DNA of 64,000 bases from Rikenellaceae bacterium (GTDB lineage: Bacteria; Bacteroidota; Bacteroidia; Bacteroidales; Rikenellaceae): assembly GCA_009783565.1 (NCBI GenBank), contig WRDF01000006.1, positions 1 to 64,000 of the forward strand. Direction: 5' to 3'. Of this stretch, positions 55,167-63,657 are shown in pieces. The notes under the pieces were generated by a model. The model searched no databases and was not told where the DNA came from. It saw only the letters and a list, made by a program, of their open reading frames with translations. Within the stretch, counting starts at the first letter, position 1. The number at the start of each line of letters is the position of its first letter. The position numbers were made by a program, and so were the translations under genes.

Positions 55167-55880
55167 TTAATACCCTGCCTCGATCAGCGCATTAGCGATC
55201 ACGAGGTCGAGCGGCGTGGTAATCTTAATATTTTGATGCTCGCCTTCGCAAAGGTGGATCCGCACATCGAGTGCGTGCTCCACTATGCTCGCGTCGTCGG
55301 TTAGCTCGGCCGGCGTCGCCGCATCGTCGGTCGCCAGCATAGAGTAGGCGTGCATAATGGCGTCATAACTGAAAATCTGCGGCGTCTGCACCGCCATAAG
55401 CCGCGAGCGGTCGCAAGCCTCGCCATCAAGCCGCATTGAATCGACCGGACGCACATAAGGCACTGCCGAACCATGCGCCTCAGCCGCTTCGAACAGCCGC
55501 CCGATAAACACCGCACTTACCAGCGGCCGCACGGCATCGTGAATTGCAACGACGTCGCACTCGGCATCGCATTCGGTAAATTGCGCCAATCCGTGCCTCA
55601 CCGATTCCGCGCGCGTCGCGCCGCCCGTGCATGTCCGCACGCGCTCCCACAGTCCGTGCTGCTGTGCGATTTGACGCCACCGCTCGGCTTCGCTTTCTGC
55701 AATTACGACCACTATGGGCGACCCCTGTGGCAGAGCCGTCAAGAACCGTTCCACAGTGTGGACGATCACCGGTTTGCTGCCCTCGCCTGAACCTAACGGC
55801 AGGAACTGCTTCGGCGTGTCGCCGCCCATGCGTCGGCTATTGCCTCCGGCCACTATCACGACTCCGCGTCTATTTGTCAT
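55167..55880 (-). CDS. ispD: 2-C-methyl-D-erythritol 4-phosphate cytidylyltransferase
   Basis: 237 residues. The N-terminal VVIVAGGNSRRMGGDTPKQFLPLG is the CTP-binding loop (GGxxxRM..xxKQF). VAIHDAVRPLVSAVFIGRLF, the metal-binding IHDAxRP motif, and QTPQIFSYDAIMHAYS plus TDDASIVEHALDVRIHLCEGEHQNIKITTPLDL are typical of IspD. It performs the third step of the MEP isoprenoid pathway. The start overlaps the stop of the SDR gene by 4 bp. The end is at a tentative terminator. Confidence 0.93.
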   Translation of the reverse strand: MTNRRGVVIVAGGNSRRMGGDTPKQFLPLGSGEGSKPVIVHTVERFLTALPQGSPIVVVIAESEAERWRQIAQQHGLWERVRTCTGGATRAESVRHGLAQFTECDAECDVVAIHDAVRPLVSAVFIGRLFEAAEAHGSAVPYVRPVDSMRLDGEACDRSRLMAVQTPQIFSYDAIMHAYSMLATDDAATPAELTDDASIVEHALDVRIHLCEGEHQNIKITTPLDLVIANALIEAGY

Positions 55881-56911
55881 CGTTTTTTCAAATATTCACG
55901 CACGATGCGTGTTATCGTTTCTTCGACGGGCGTGAATTCGAAGCCGGTGAGGTTCTGAATCTTGGCTGAACTGTAATAAGTTTTTTTCAGCAAAACCTCA
56001 GCCAGGTCGCGCGTAAAAAGCAACTGCTGTCCGGTGAGTTTCCCCGCCAACCACGCTCCTCGCCACGCTGCGCCGAGAAGCGCTTTGCCCGCCCTTATGC
56101 GAGGCGGACGCAAACCCGCCGCTGCGGCTGCGAACGTTAGAAGCTCACGATACGAAACATTTGAGCCGCAGAGTATAAACCGCTCGCCGACAGCCCGCTC
56201 GCACGCCGCGAGTTCAACCATCGCACGCCCGACGTCGCGTACATCCACCACACCCACAACCCCGTCGGTGTAGAACGGTACGCCTTTGGTAAGATACGGA
56301 TTCATCGCTGCGCTGCTCCCTGCGCCCTGCTCGCCCGAGCCGAGCACCAGCGCGGGGTTTACCACGACCGCCCTCAGGCCGCACGCCACGCCGCGCCATA
56401 CCTCATTCTCCGACAGCAGTTTGCCCACGTAGTAGGGTGGCAGGCCGTCGAGCGATTCGGGTGTCATCGTTTCGTCGATGTATTTCACCCCGTCATGCGT
56501 TCCGTTTTCCGGCGGGCTGCCCAGCGCGGCAATGGAACTTACGTGCACCAGCAGCCTCACACCCGCATCGATACAAGCATTTACGACGTGGCGCGCGATC
56601 TGCACATTACCGTCTACCAGCACCTCGTCGTCCATCGCGCCGAGCGACACCGCTGCCGCGCAATTATACACCACATCTGCGCCCTCGAATGCTTTTTTAA
56701 GTTCGACGGGGTTCGTAAGCTCGGTCTCTATGACCTTGAACTTCACGCCGGTATGCTCCACGCCCTCGCGTTCGAGCGTCGCCGTCATACGTTCCAGCCG
56801 CCCTGCATCGCGCAGCACGAGCGTTATGTCGCGTTCGCCGCGCCTCAGCAATTCAACCGCCAAATGACTGCCTACCAGGCCCGTAGCTCCCGTAATGACG
56901 ATTTTTTTCAT
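55877..56911 (-). CDS. NAD(P)-dependent epimerase/dehydratase (extended SDR)
   Basis: 344 residues. The Rossmann TGATGLVGSHLAVELLRRG motif (TGxxGxxG) is at about 7-25, VSSIAALGSPP at about 118 and the catalytic Tyr in YYVGKLLSE (YxxxK) at about 155. The architecture is that of dihydroflavonol-reductase-like NAD-sugar/steroid dehydrogenases. The C-terminal half with IRAGKALLGAAWRGAWLAGKLTG is more variable. The substrate is not predictable. The gene overlaps the fucosidase stop and the ispD start by 4 bp each. Confidence 0.85.
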   Translation of the reverse strand: MKKIVITGATGLVGSHLAVELLRRGERDITLVLRDAGRLERMTATLEREGVEHTGVKFKVIETELTNPVELKKAFEGADVVYNCAAAVSLGAMDDEVLVDGNVQIARHVVNACIDAGVRLLVHVSSIAALGSPPENGTHDGVKYIDETMTPESLDGLPPYYVGKLLSENEVWRGVACGLRAVVVNPALVLGSGEQGAGSSAAMNPYLTKGVPFYTDGVVGVVDVRDVGRAMVELAACERAVGERFILCGSNVSYRELLTFAAAAAGLRPPRIRAGKALLGAAWRGAWLAGKLTGQQLLFTRDLAEVLLKKTYYSSAKIQNLTGFEFTPVEETITRIVREYLKKR

Positions 56912-58347
56912 CGCATGTCAGGTGCGCGGAAGAGCGCGAAGCCGTTCAGCACCGGCGGAGCGAGCGATGCCGTGATGTTCACGCGCAGGCGGTCGGTCGT
57001 AACGTCGTCGAACGCCACGATGCGCTTGTAACCGATAGTGGTCGCTTCGGACAAAGACAGCCACTCGCCCGTAACCGCATCGTAATATTCGGCATCCCAG
57101 CTCATTACGCGCTGTCCCAGCGGAATATACTCCTGTAATTGCAGGCGGTTGAACGTGCGCGGCTCGGGCAACGTCACCTCGAAAGAAGCCCGGTGCACGC
57201 CGTCGCCTGTCGCCCAATAGGCGTCGTAATCGGCCGAAAGCATGTTCGCGGCGGCGAAATGACGGCCACGCGTGTTGTCCGCTTTCAGCACCGCTCCTGC
57301 CGCCAGATCACGCGAAAAAGTCTCGTCGACCAACGCGCGCAACTCCATAAGACGCACAGAATCGTTCTCGTGGATGCGTCCGCGACGGTCGGGCGGCACG
57401 TTCAACAGCAGCGTGGCATTGCGCCCCACCGACGTGTGCCAGATGTCGAAAAGCTGCGCGAGGCTCTTCACGCGCGCGTCGGTCTGGGGGCTGTAAAACC
57501 ATCCCGGACGTATCGAAACATCGACCTCGCCGGGAATCCAGTGCGCGCCGTGAATGTTACCCCGATTCAGCGTATCGACGGGCGGCGCGCCGAGACCGGG
57601 TTCGAAACCGCCGATATTGAGACGCGACCAGTTGGTCGTGCCGGCAAAGCCGCGCTCGTTGCCGATCCAACGCACGTCGGGGCCTACGTCGCTGAATATC
57701 ACAGCATCGGGCTGGCATTCGCGCACGGTGCTGTGAAACAAGTCCCAATCGTACTCCTGCAAGCGTCCGTTCGGACCCTCGCCGTTCGCGCCGTCGAACC
57801 ACATTTCGAAAATATCGCCGTAGTTGGTCAGCACCTCGCGCAGTGTCGCGGCAAACACTTCGTTGTATTCAGGCGTGCCGTACGTGGGGTGGTTCTGATC
57901 CCAGGGCGAGAGATAAACGCCGAATTTCAACCCGTGCCGGCGGCAGGCGTCGGCAACCTCGCGCACAACGTCGCCCTCCCCGTTGCGCCACTTGCTCTCA
58001 CGCACGGTATGAGTACTATATGCGCTCGGCCAGAGGCAGAAACCGTCGTGATGCTTTGCCGTGAGGATTATGCCCGTCATCCCGGCCGCCATCGCCGTTT
58101 GCGCCCACTGATCGGCGTCGAAGTCGGTGGGATAGAAGACGTCAGGGTCTTCCTTGCCGTCGCCCCATTCGACGTTGGTGAACGTGTTCGGGCCGAAATG
58201 GATGAACATATAGTACTCCATTTTTTGCCAATCCATCTGTTGTGCGGTCGGCACGGGGCCGAACGGTGCGGGCGGCGCAGCATTGTCTCTGCTGCACGCG
58301 GCAAGCATCATTGCCGCAGCAAAAGCGGCGATAAAAATCTTCTTCAT
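56908..58347 (-). CDS. Alpha-L-fucosidase-like glycoside hydrolase (GH29) lipoprotein
   Basis: From ATG at 58347, 479 residues with a lipobox (MMLAAC, Cys18). The GH29 catalytic domain shows EYYMFIHFGPNTFTNVEWG, LTAKHHDGFCLWPS (His pair), GLKFGVYLSPWD, and IFEMWFDGANGE, where Asp185 is the expected nucleophile. The C-terminal region is a beta-rich module (SFEVTLPEPRTFNRLQLQEYIPLGQRV). The lipoprotein is probably on the surface or in the periplasm. The exact substrate among alpha-fucosides cannot be told. The stop overlaps the SDR start by 4 bp. Confidence 0.88.
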   Translation of the reverse strand: MKKIFIAAFAAAMMLAACSRDNAAPPAPFGPVPTAQQMDWQKMEYYMFIHFGPNTFTNVEWGDGKEDPDVFYPTDFDADQWAQTAMAAGMTGIILTAKHHDGFCLWPSAYSTHTVRESKWRNGEGDVVREVADACRRHGLKFGVYLSPWDQNHPTYGTPEYNEVFAATLREVLTNYGDIFEMWFDGANGEGPNGRLQEYDWDLFHSTVRECQPDAVIFSDVGPDVRWIGNERGFAGTTNWSRLNIGGFEPGLGAPPVDTLNRGNIHGAHWIPGEVDVSIRPGWFYSPQTDARVKSLAQLFDIWHTSVGRNATLLLNVPPDRRGRIHENDSVRLMELRALVDETFSRDLAAGAVLKADNTRGRHFAAANMLSADYDAYWATGDGVHRASFEVTLPEPRTFNRLQLQEYIPLGQRVMSWDAEYYDAVTGEWLSLSEATTIGYKRIVAFDDVTTDRLRVNITASLAPPVLNGFALFRAPDMR

Positions 58348-58383
58348 AATTATAATAGAGTTTTGTTTTTGGCCGTTAATTCG

Positions 58384-58391
58384 CAAAATTA
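58384..58391 (-). promoter_or_regulatory. -7 promoter box for the fucosidase operon
   Basis: The minus strand reads TAATTTTG, 37 bp before the fucosidase ATG. It lies 22 bp from the opposing -7 box of the glucosaminidase gene. Confidence 0.5.
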
Positions 58392-58412
58392 CGCTTTTTT
58401 AAGGAAAATCCA

Positions 58413-58420
58413 TATCTTTG
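58413..58420 (+). promoter_or_regulatory. -7 promoter box for the glucosaminidase gene
   Basis: TATCTTTG ends 7 bp before the ATG at 58428, so the transcript is probably leaderless or nearly so. Confidence 0.5.
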
Positions 58421-58427
58421 TAAAACT

Positions 58428-59483
58428 ATGAAACTTGCAAAATTCACGGTATGTGCGATGATCTTTGTGTGCGCCGCAGCAAAGGGACAGGCGCAACAAA
58501 GGATCACGCCCGAAGAGTATATAGAAAAATATAAGCATCTGGCGATGCTCGACCAGGAGATATACGGTATTCCGGCGAGCATCAAGATGGCGCAGGCGAT
58601 ACTCGAATCGGATTCGGGCAACAGCCGTCTTGCCCTGCTGGCGAATAATCATTTCGGCATCAAAAGCCGCCGCGACTGGACGGGTCCGATAATACTGCAC
58701 GACGACGACGAACCGCAGGAAGGGTTTCGCAAATATGCCTCCGCCGAATGTTCGTTCCGTGACCATTCCGAATTTCTCGATAAATCGGCGCGTTATCAAT
58801 TGCTGTTCGACCTCCCGCCGACCGACTATCGTGCTTGGGCGCACGGACTTCGTGCGGCAGGATACGCCACGAATCCGCGCTATGGCGATTTGCTGATAGG
58901 GCTGATCGAGCGGCATGGGTTGTATCGCTTGGACACGGAGACGCTCTCGCCCGAGCTTGCCGACGCGACGGAACGGCGCATTGCGGCGGCGCGCGAGGCG
59001 AGTTTGGCTATGGGGTCGGTGATTGAAGTTATCGAAACGCAGCAGCAGGCGACCGTGGCGAGCATTGTGTCGGAGGTGGGTTCGGAGGTTTTTGCACGCG
59101 TGGACGTGGACGATTTTGCCGTTTCGACGAACCGCTTGGGCGACCGTCCGCTGTTCTTCAACAACGGCTCGGAATTTGTGGTGGCACAGCGTGGCGACAC
59201 CTATGAGGCTATTGCGCAGCAGGCGCGCCGCAGCGCGTCGCGGTTGCGCAGGTTCAACGATGCCGCACCGGGCAGCCAGCCCGCCGAGGGCGAACAGGTT
59301 TACATTCATGCCAAATCCAACCGCTCGAAAGGCGGCAAGCTACTGCACGTGGTGGCGTGTGAAAACGAAACATTGCGCGACATAGCGCAATTTCATGGCA
59401 TAAAACTGCGCAGTTTGGCGCGCCTGAACCGGATGAACTCCGATGCCGCGCTGAGGCGGGGACAGCAGATAAGGCTATCATAG
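58428..59483 (+). CDS. Glucosaminidase (GH73-like) with LysM domain
   Basis: 351 residues with a signal peptide (MKLAKFTVCAMIFVCAAAKGQAQ). The glucosaminidase domain at about 25-170 has IPASIKMAQAILESDSGNSRLALLANNHFGIK (catalytic Glu in ILESDSGNS), SFRDHSEFL and the GLRAAGYATNPRYGDLLI end. Two C-terminal LysM-like segments follow (FVVAQRGDTYEAIAQQARRSASRLRRFN; LLHVVACENETLRDIAQFHGIKLRSLARLNRM). It hydrolyses peptidoglycan between N-acetylglucosamine and N-acetylmuramic acid in the periplasm. The next gene starts 4 bp later. Confidence 0.92.
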   Translation: MKLAKFTVCAMIFVCAAAKGQAQQRITPEEYIEKYKHLAMLDQEIYGIPASIKMAQAILESDSGNSRLALLANNHFGIKSRRDWTGPIILHDDDEPQEGFRKYASAECSFRDHSEFLDKSARYQLLFDLPPTDYRAWAHGLRAAGYATNPRYGDLLIGLIERHGLYRLDTETLSPELADATERRIAAAREASLAMGSVIEVIETQQQATVASIVSEVGSEVFARVDVDDFAVSTNRLGDRPLFFNNGSEFVVAQRGDTYEAIAQQARRSASRLRRFNDAAPGSQPAEGEQVYIHAKSNRSKGGKLLHVVACENETLRDIAQFHGIKLRSLARLNRMNSDAALRRGQQIRLS

Positions 59484-59487
59484 AATT

Positions 59488-60183
59488 ATGAATATGGACG
59501 ACCATCCGCAGCTCAGAGACCTGATCAAGGAGACTCTGACGGGAAAAAGCAATTTGCAGCAGAAAATTTTCGACAACACGTTCGGCGTTTTCAACGACCT
59601 GAAAGAGGTTCTGCACGAAATGTCGGCGGAGCTGCACGACGAACTCGAAGGGCAGTTGGACAAGCGCATCAAGATAGAATACCGCGACCGAGGGAAGTTC
59701 GAGTGCCAGTTGCAGGTAGCCGGCGACATGATCATATTCATCATGCACACTGATATTTACGAGTTCAACCGCGAGCACGAAATATGGAATAACCCATACG
59801 TGCAGGAAGAACCGCGTAATGCCTACTGCGGCATGATCGATATGTATAATTTTCTGGGCGACTCGTTCAAGTACAACCGCGCGGCCGACACCGGTTATCT
59901 CATCGGGCGTCTCTTCGTAAATCACGACATGCGCTACTGCGTGGAGGGCAAGCGTCAGGCGAATTTGCGCCACGATTGTTTCGGCAGCCGGCGCATCGAC
60001 CGTGAAGCGTTGCTTGGCATCGTGGAGACGGCTATTCTCTACTCGCTCGACTTCCATCTGTTAGTGCCGCCTTACGATAATGTGAAGCTGGTGACAGTCG
60101 AGCAGATGAACACCAAGTTCGAACACACGAAGCTCCACACCGGCAAGCGTATGGGGTATAAGTTCAACGTCGATGACGTGTAA
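59488..60183 (+). CDS. Conserved hypothetical protein
   Basis: 231 residues, mostly charged. The N-terminal DLIKETLTGKSNLQQKIFDNTFGVFNDLKEVLHEMSAELHDELEG is helical, and an alpha/beta core follows (KIEYRDRGKFECQLQVAGDMIIFIMHTDIYEF, then MRYCVEGKRQANLRHDCFG). There is no signal peptide or membrane helix, so it is probably cytoplasmic. I know similar unannotated proteins in Bacteroidetes but no function. It starts 4 bp after the glucosaminidase stop, so it is probably translated from the same message. Confidence 0.7.
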   Translation: MNMDDHPQLRDLIKETLTGKSNLQQKIFDNTFGVFNDLKEVLHEMSAELHDELEGQLDKRIKIEYRDRGKFECQLQVAGDMIIFIMHTDIYEFNREHEIWNNPYVQEEPRNAYCGMIDMYNFLGDSFKYNRAADTGYLIGRLFVNHDMRYCVEGKRQANLRHDCFGSRRIDREALLGIVETAILYSLDFHLLVPPYDNVKLVTVEQMNTKFEHTKLHTGKRMGYKFNVDDV

Positions 60184-60211
60184 TCTGAATCCACACTTAA
60201 AATAAACGGTT

Positions 60212-60505
60212 ATGTCAGAAAATCAAACCTCAATCCCGAATCAAACGGTTATTATAACTCAGCCTAACCCCTCCAACGGTCTGGGGACGGCGGGTTTCGT
60301 ATGTGCGCTGATCGCACTTGTACTTTGCTGGGTTCCGGTACTCGGCTGGATACTGTGGTTGGTCGGATTGGTCCTTTCATGCGTAGGATTGAGCAAACGG
60401 CCCAAAGGGCTTGCCATAGCAGGCCTCGTCATTTCGCTCTTCGTACTTCTCTTGCTCATACTGGTAATGGGAGCTATGCTCGCCATATTCAGCAATCTCG
60501 TTTAG
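60212..60505 (+). CDS. DUF4190-type small membrane protein
   Basis: 97 residues. A polar N-terminus (SENQTSIPNQTVIITQPNPSN) is followed by two hydrophobic helices (GTAGFVCALIALVLCWVPVLGWILWLVGLVLSCVGL and GLAIAGLVISLFVLLLLILVMGAML) separated by SKRPK, as in DUF4190 proteins. The function is unknown. It is followed at once by a strong terminator. Confidence 0.8.
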   Translation: MSENQTSIPNQTVIITQPNPSNGLGTAGFVCALIALVLCWVPVLGWILWLVGLVLSCVGLSKRPKGLAIAGLVISLFVLLLLILVMGAMLAIFSNLV

Positions 60506-60520
60506 TCTCGCAATTCGCAA

Positions 60521-60558
60521 AAAAATCCGGACCCTCTCTATTGGGGGTCCGGATTTTT
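60521..60558 (+). terminator. Rho-independent terminator
   Basis: The stem aaaaatccggaccc / gggtccggattttt (60521-60536 with about 60544-60558) is followed by more Ts. It is a canonical terminator after the DUF4190 gene and could also serve argS on the minus strand. Confidence 0.9.
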
Positions 60559-60610
60559 ATTTGGCAACTGCGGCAATGACATCCGGCAGGTTGGAAACCA
60601 CGTGCGCATG

Positions 60611-62395
60611 TTACATTCGCTCCGGCACTTCGATGCCCAGCAGCGACATGGCGCGGGAGATTACGCGGGCGACCTGCTCGCAAAGCTGCAACCGCACGTG
60701 GCGTACATCGGCGCGCTCTTCGCGCAGGATTTGATTATCGTGATAATAGCCGTTGAACGACTTGGCAAGATCGTAAGCGTATTGCGCAACGAGCGCGGGT
60801 GAAAAATTCTCGCCCGCCGCTGAGACCACCTGCGGAAAGTCGGCCAATAATTTAATCAGTTCTATCTCCGCCTGTGAAACTCCTGATGGGGTGACTTCGC
60901 CGTCGAATGCAATCTCAGCCTCCGCCGCTTTCCTCAGAATCGAACGAATCCGCGCATGAGTGTACTGGATGAACGGCCCCGTGTTGCCATTGAAGTCGAT
61001 CGATTCGCGCGGGTCGAAGAGCATAGTCTTCTTAGGATCGACTTTGAGTATGAAATATTTAAGTGCACCCATCCCCACCATGCGGCTGATGTTTTCGGCC
61101 TCTGCCGTCGGAATGCCGTCCAACTTGCCCAACTCCGCTGACATCTCGCGCGCTGTGCCGATCATATCGGCTATCAGGTCGTCGGCGTCAACCACCGTCC
61201 CCTCGCGCGACTTCATTTTGCCTTCGGGGAGTTCGACCATACCATAGGACAGGTGATAGATATTCTCTGCCCACTCATAGCCCAGCTTGCCGAGTATCAG
61301 TTTCAACGCCTGGAAATGGTAGTTCTGCTCGTTGCCCACGACGTAGATGAGCTTGTCGAGCCGGTATTCGGTGAAACGCTGAACGGCCGTACCCAAATCC
61401 TGCGTCATATAGACCGACGTGCCGTCGGCGCGCAGCAGCAGCTTGTTGTCCAGCCCGTCGTCCGTGAGGTCGATCCACACCGAACCGTCGTCTTTGCGGT
61501 AGAATACGCCGCGCCGCAGGCCGTCCTCGACAATCTCCTTGCCGAGCAGATAGGTCTGCGACTCGTAGTCTATTTTATCGAAATCCACGCCCAGTGCGGC
61601 GTATGTCTTGTCGAAACCGTCGTACACCCAGCCGTTCATGCGCTCCCAAAGCTCGCGCACGGCCACGTCACCCGCTTCCCAGCGGCGCAGCATCTCCTGC
61701 GCTTCGACCATCGACGGCGCTTTTTGCCGCGCCTGCTCCTCGTCCATACCCGCCGCCGTGAGCTCCGCAATCTCGGCCTTATAGCGCCGGTCGAATTCCA
61801 CGTAATATTTTCCCGCAAGATGGTCGCCTTTCAGGCCGCTCGTTTCGGGCGTTTCGCCGCCTCCGAATTTCTGCCATGCCAACATGCTCTTGCAGATGTG
61901 TATCCCTCTGTCGTTCACCAGGTTAGCCTTGACGACGCGATGTCCGTTCGCCTGCATGACAGTCGCCACCGAGTAGCCCAGCAGGTTGTTGCGAATATGC
62001 CCCAGATGCAGAGGCTTGTTGGTGTTGGGCGACGAATATTCAACCATTATCGTGCGTCCGCTGTCTTGTGCAAAGCCGTAAGTCGCCTCGCCCGCTATTT
62101 CGCCGAACCGTTGGGCCCAGAACTCTTCGCTGAGCGTGAGGTTCAGAAAACCTTTTATAACGTTGAAAGAGAGTATCTCGCGCTCACGCGCTGCCATGTT
62201 TTCGCCTATTTCCTGCGCCGTTTGCTCAGGCCCCTTGCGGCTCGCTTTAAGCAGCGGAAAGACCACCAGCGTGTAATCACCTTCGAACTCGCGCCGCGTT
62301 TTCGAAACCTGAACAAGTTCTATATCGTTGATACCGTACAGCGCCTCGACCGTGCGCAATGCCTGCTCGCGCACCAAATTCTCGATATTCATCAT
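60611..62395 (-). CDS. argS: Arginine--tRNA ligase
   Basis: About 594 residues. ATG codons at 62395 and 62392 both follow a GTG at 62398, and ATG is preferred. The Add1 N-terminal domain contains EFEGDYTLVVFPL. The class I catalytic domain has the HIGH-like SPNTNKPLHLGHIRNNLLG and the KMSK-like motif GKMKSREG. The C-terminal anticodon-binding domain ends in SLLGIEVPERM. It charges tRNA-Arg; TadA in this window modifies one such tRNA. It is divergent from dusB with a 59-bp gap. Confidence 0.97.
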   Translation of the reverse strand: MMNIENLVREQALRTVEALYGINDIELVQVSKTRREFEGDYTLVVFPLLKASRKGPEQTAQEIGENMAAREREILSFNVIKGFLNLTLSEEFWAQRFGEIAGEATYGFAQDSGRTIMVEYSSPNTNKPLHLGHIRNNLLGYSVATVMQANGHRVVKANLVNDRGIHICKSMLAWQKFGGGETPETSGLKGDHLAGKYYVEFDRRYKAEIAELTAAGMDEEQARQKAPSMVEAQEMLRRWEAGDVAVRELWERMNGWVYDGFDKTYAALGVDFDKIDYESQTYLLGKEIVEDGLRRGVFYRKDDGSVWIDLTDDGLDNKLLLRADGTSVYMTQDLGTAVQRFTEYRLDKLIYVVGNEQNYHFQALKLILGKLGYEWAENIYHLSYGMVELPEGKMKSREGTVVDADDLIADMIGTAREMSAELGKLDGIPTAEAENISRMVGMGALKYFILKVDPKKTMLFDPRESIDFNGNTGPFIQYTHARIRSILRKAAEAEIAFDGEVTPSGVSQAEIELIKLLADFPQVVSAAGENFSPALVAQYAYDLAKSFNGYYHDNQILREERADVRHVRLQLCEQVARVISRAMSLLGIEVPERM

Positions 62396-62428
62396 CACAA
62401 AAGTCGAATTATTCGGTCAAAGATAGCT

Positions 62429-62436
62429 ATTTTTGC
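62429..62436 (+). promoter_or_regulatory. -7 promoter box for dusB
   Basis: TATTTTTG lies 18 bp before the dusB ATG. The -33 element is unclear. Confidence 0.45.
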
Positions 62437-62454
62437 ATGTTCTTCAACAGGAAA

Positions 62455-63471
62455 ATGAAAATCTCGAATATCGATCTGGGTGAAAAGCCGTTGTTTCTCG
62501 CGCCGATGGAGGACGTGACCGATCCGTCGTTCCGGTGGATGTGCAAAGGGTTCGGGGCGGATATGGTCTATACGGAGTTCATTTCGAGCGACGGGCTGAT
62601 ACGCGATGCACGCAAGTCGCTGGCCAAACTCAATATAGCCGACGGCGAGCGTCCGGTGGGCATACAGATATACGGCCACCTTATCGAGCCGATGGTCGAG
62701 GCGGCGCGGATAGCGGAAAGTGTCAGTCCTGACGTAATCGACATAAACTTCGGCTGCCCCGTGAAGAAAATCGCCAATCGCGGCGCGGGCAGCGGCATGA
62801 TGCGCGACGTGCCGCTGATGGTCGAAATGACGCGGCGCATTGTCGAGGCGGTACGCACGCCCGTAACGGTGAAAACGCGGCTGGGATGGGACGAGGAGAG
62901 TAAAAATATCGAGGAAATAGCCCTACGGTTGCAGGACGTGGGTATAGCCGCGCTTACGATTCACGGACGCACGCGCGCGCAACTTTACAAAGGCGAGGCC
63001 GACTGGACGCTCATAGGCGCGGTAAAGAACAACCCCGCGATGCGGATTCCGGTCATCGGCAATGGCGACATCGATTCGCCCGAAGTTGCTGCTGCTGCGT
63101 TCGACCGCTGGGGTGTGGACGGGGTGATGATCGGGCGCGCGACCTACGGGCATCCCTGGATATTCCGCGATATCAAACACTTTCTGGCGACCGGTGAGTT
63201 GTTGCCGTCGCCGTCGGTGACGGAGCGCGTGGAGATCGCGCGGCGACACCTGCTCAAATCGGTCGAGGTGAAAGGCGATGTGATTGGTGTGTTGGAGATG
63301 CGCCGTCACCTGTCGTGTTATTTCAAGGGTTTGCCCGACTTCAAAGAGACGCGCCTGAGGCTCGTGACGCTGAAAAACGTGCCCGAATTGCTCGCGACGC
63401 TCGACTATATCGGTGAACGGTGGAGCAATGGTGTCATTCCGAATGCCATAGGCGGAGGAATCTATCGATAG
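62455..63471 (+). CDS. dusB: tRNA-dihydrouridine synthase (DusB family)
   Basis: 338 residues from ATG at 62455 (MKISNIDLGEKPLFLAPMEDVTDPSFRWMC). The TIM-barrel motifs are intact: FINFGCPV-like DINFGCPVKKIANRGAGSGMMRD (catalytic Cys), TVKTRLGWD, ALTIHGRTRAQLYKGEADW and GNGDI. It reduces uridine to dihydrouridine in tRNA. The frame extends to 62359 without the conserved start. The last about 14 residues (NGVIPNAIGGGIYR) are read through a family B repeat (about 63433-63472), an unusual C-terminus. Confidence 0.94.
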   Translation: MKISNIDLGEKPLFLAPMEDVTDPSFRWMCKGFGADMVYTEFISSDGLIRDARKSLAKLNIADGERPVGIQIYGHLIEPMVEAARIAESVSPDVIDINFGCPVKKIANRGAGSGMMRDVPLMVEMTRRIVEAVRTPVTVKTRLGWDEESKNIEEIALRLQDVGIAALTIHGRTRAQLYKGEADWTLIGAVKNNPAMRIPVIGNGDIDSPEVAAAAFDRWGVDGVMIGRATYGHPWIFRDIKHFLATGELLPSPSVTERVEIARRHLLKSVEVKGDVIGVLEMRRHLSCYFKGLPDFKETRLRLVTLKNVPELLATLDYIGERWSNGVIPNAIGGGIYR

Positions 63472-63472
63472 T
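63433..63472. repeat. Family B-type repeat at the 3' end of dusB
   Basis: tcattccgaatgccatagg with cggaggaatctatcgatag, the same order as the arm in the 32529-32609 hairpin. It encodes the last dusB codons and its stop. Confidence 0.6.
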
Positions 63473-63527
63473 CTCCGACTTTGGTGCAATGACAGTTTAT
63501 TGATTTTTCAGTGTCTTTCACAAATGC

Positions 63528-63600
63528 GTCACGCCGCCGCCCCATGCGGCGGGATGCTACATTATCATTTCGCGTCCACACCGCCGTCGGCGTGCCGGCA
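63528..63600. repeat. Family D element, inverted copy D5
   Basis: The reverse complement of D3-like sequence: cacgccgccgccccatgcgg with gggatgctaca, then caccgccgtcggcgtgccgg. It lies between dusB and the YfhO-like gene. Confidence 0.7.
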
Positions 63601-63657
63601 TACGCGAGCGTGCGGAATGACAAAATTTTCGTTACTTTGCACATTTATACACGAGAT

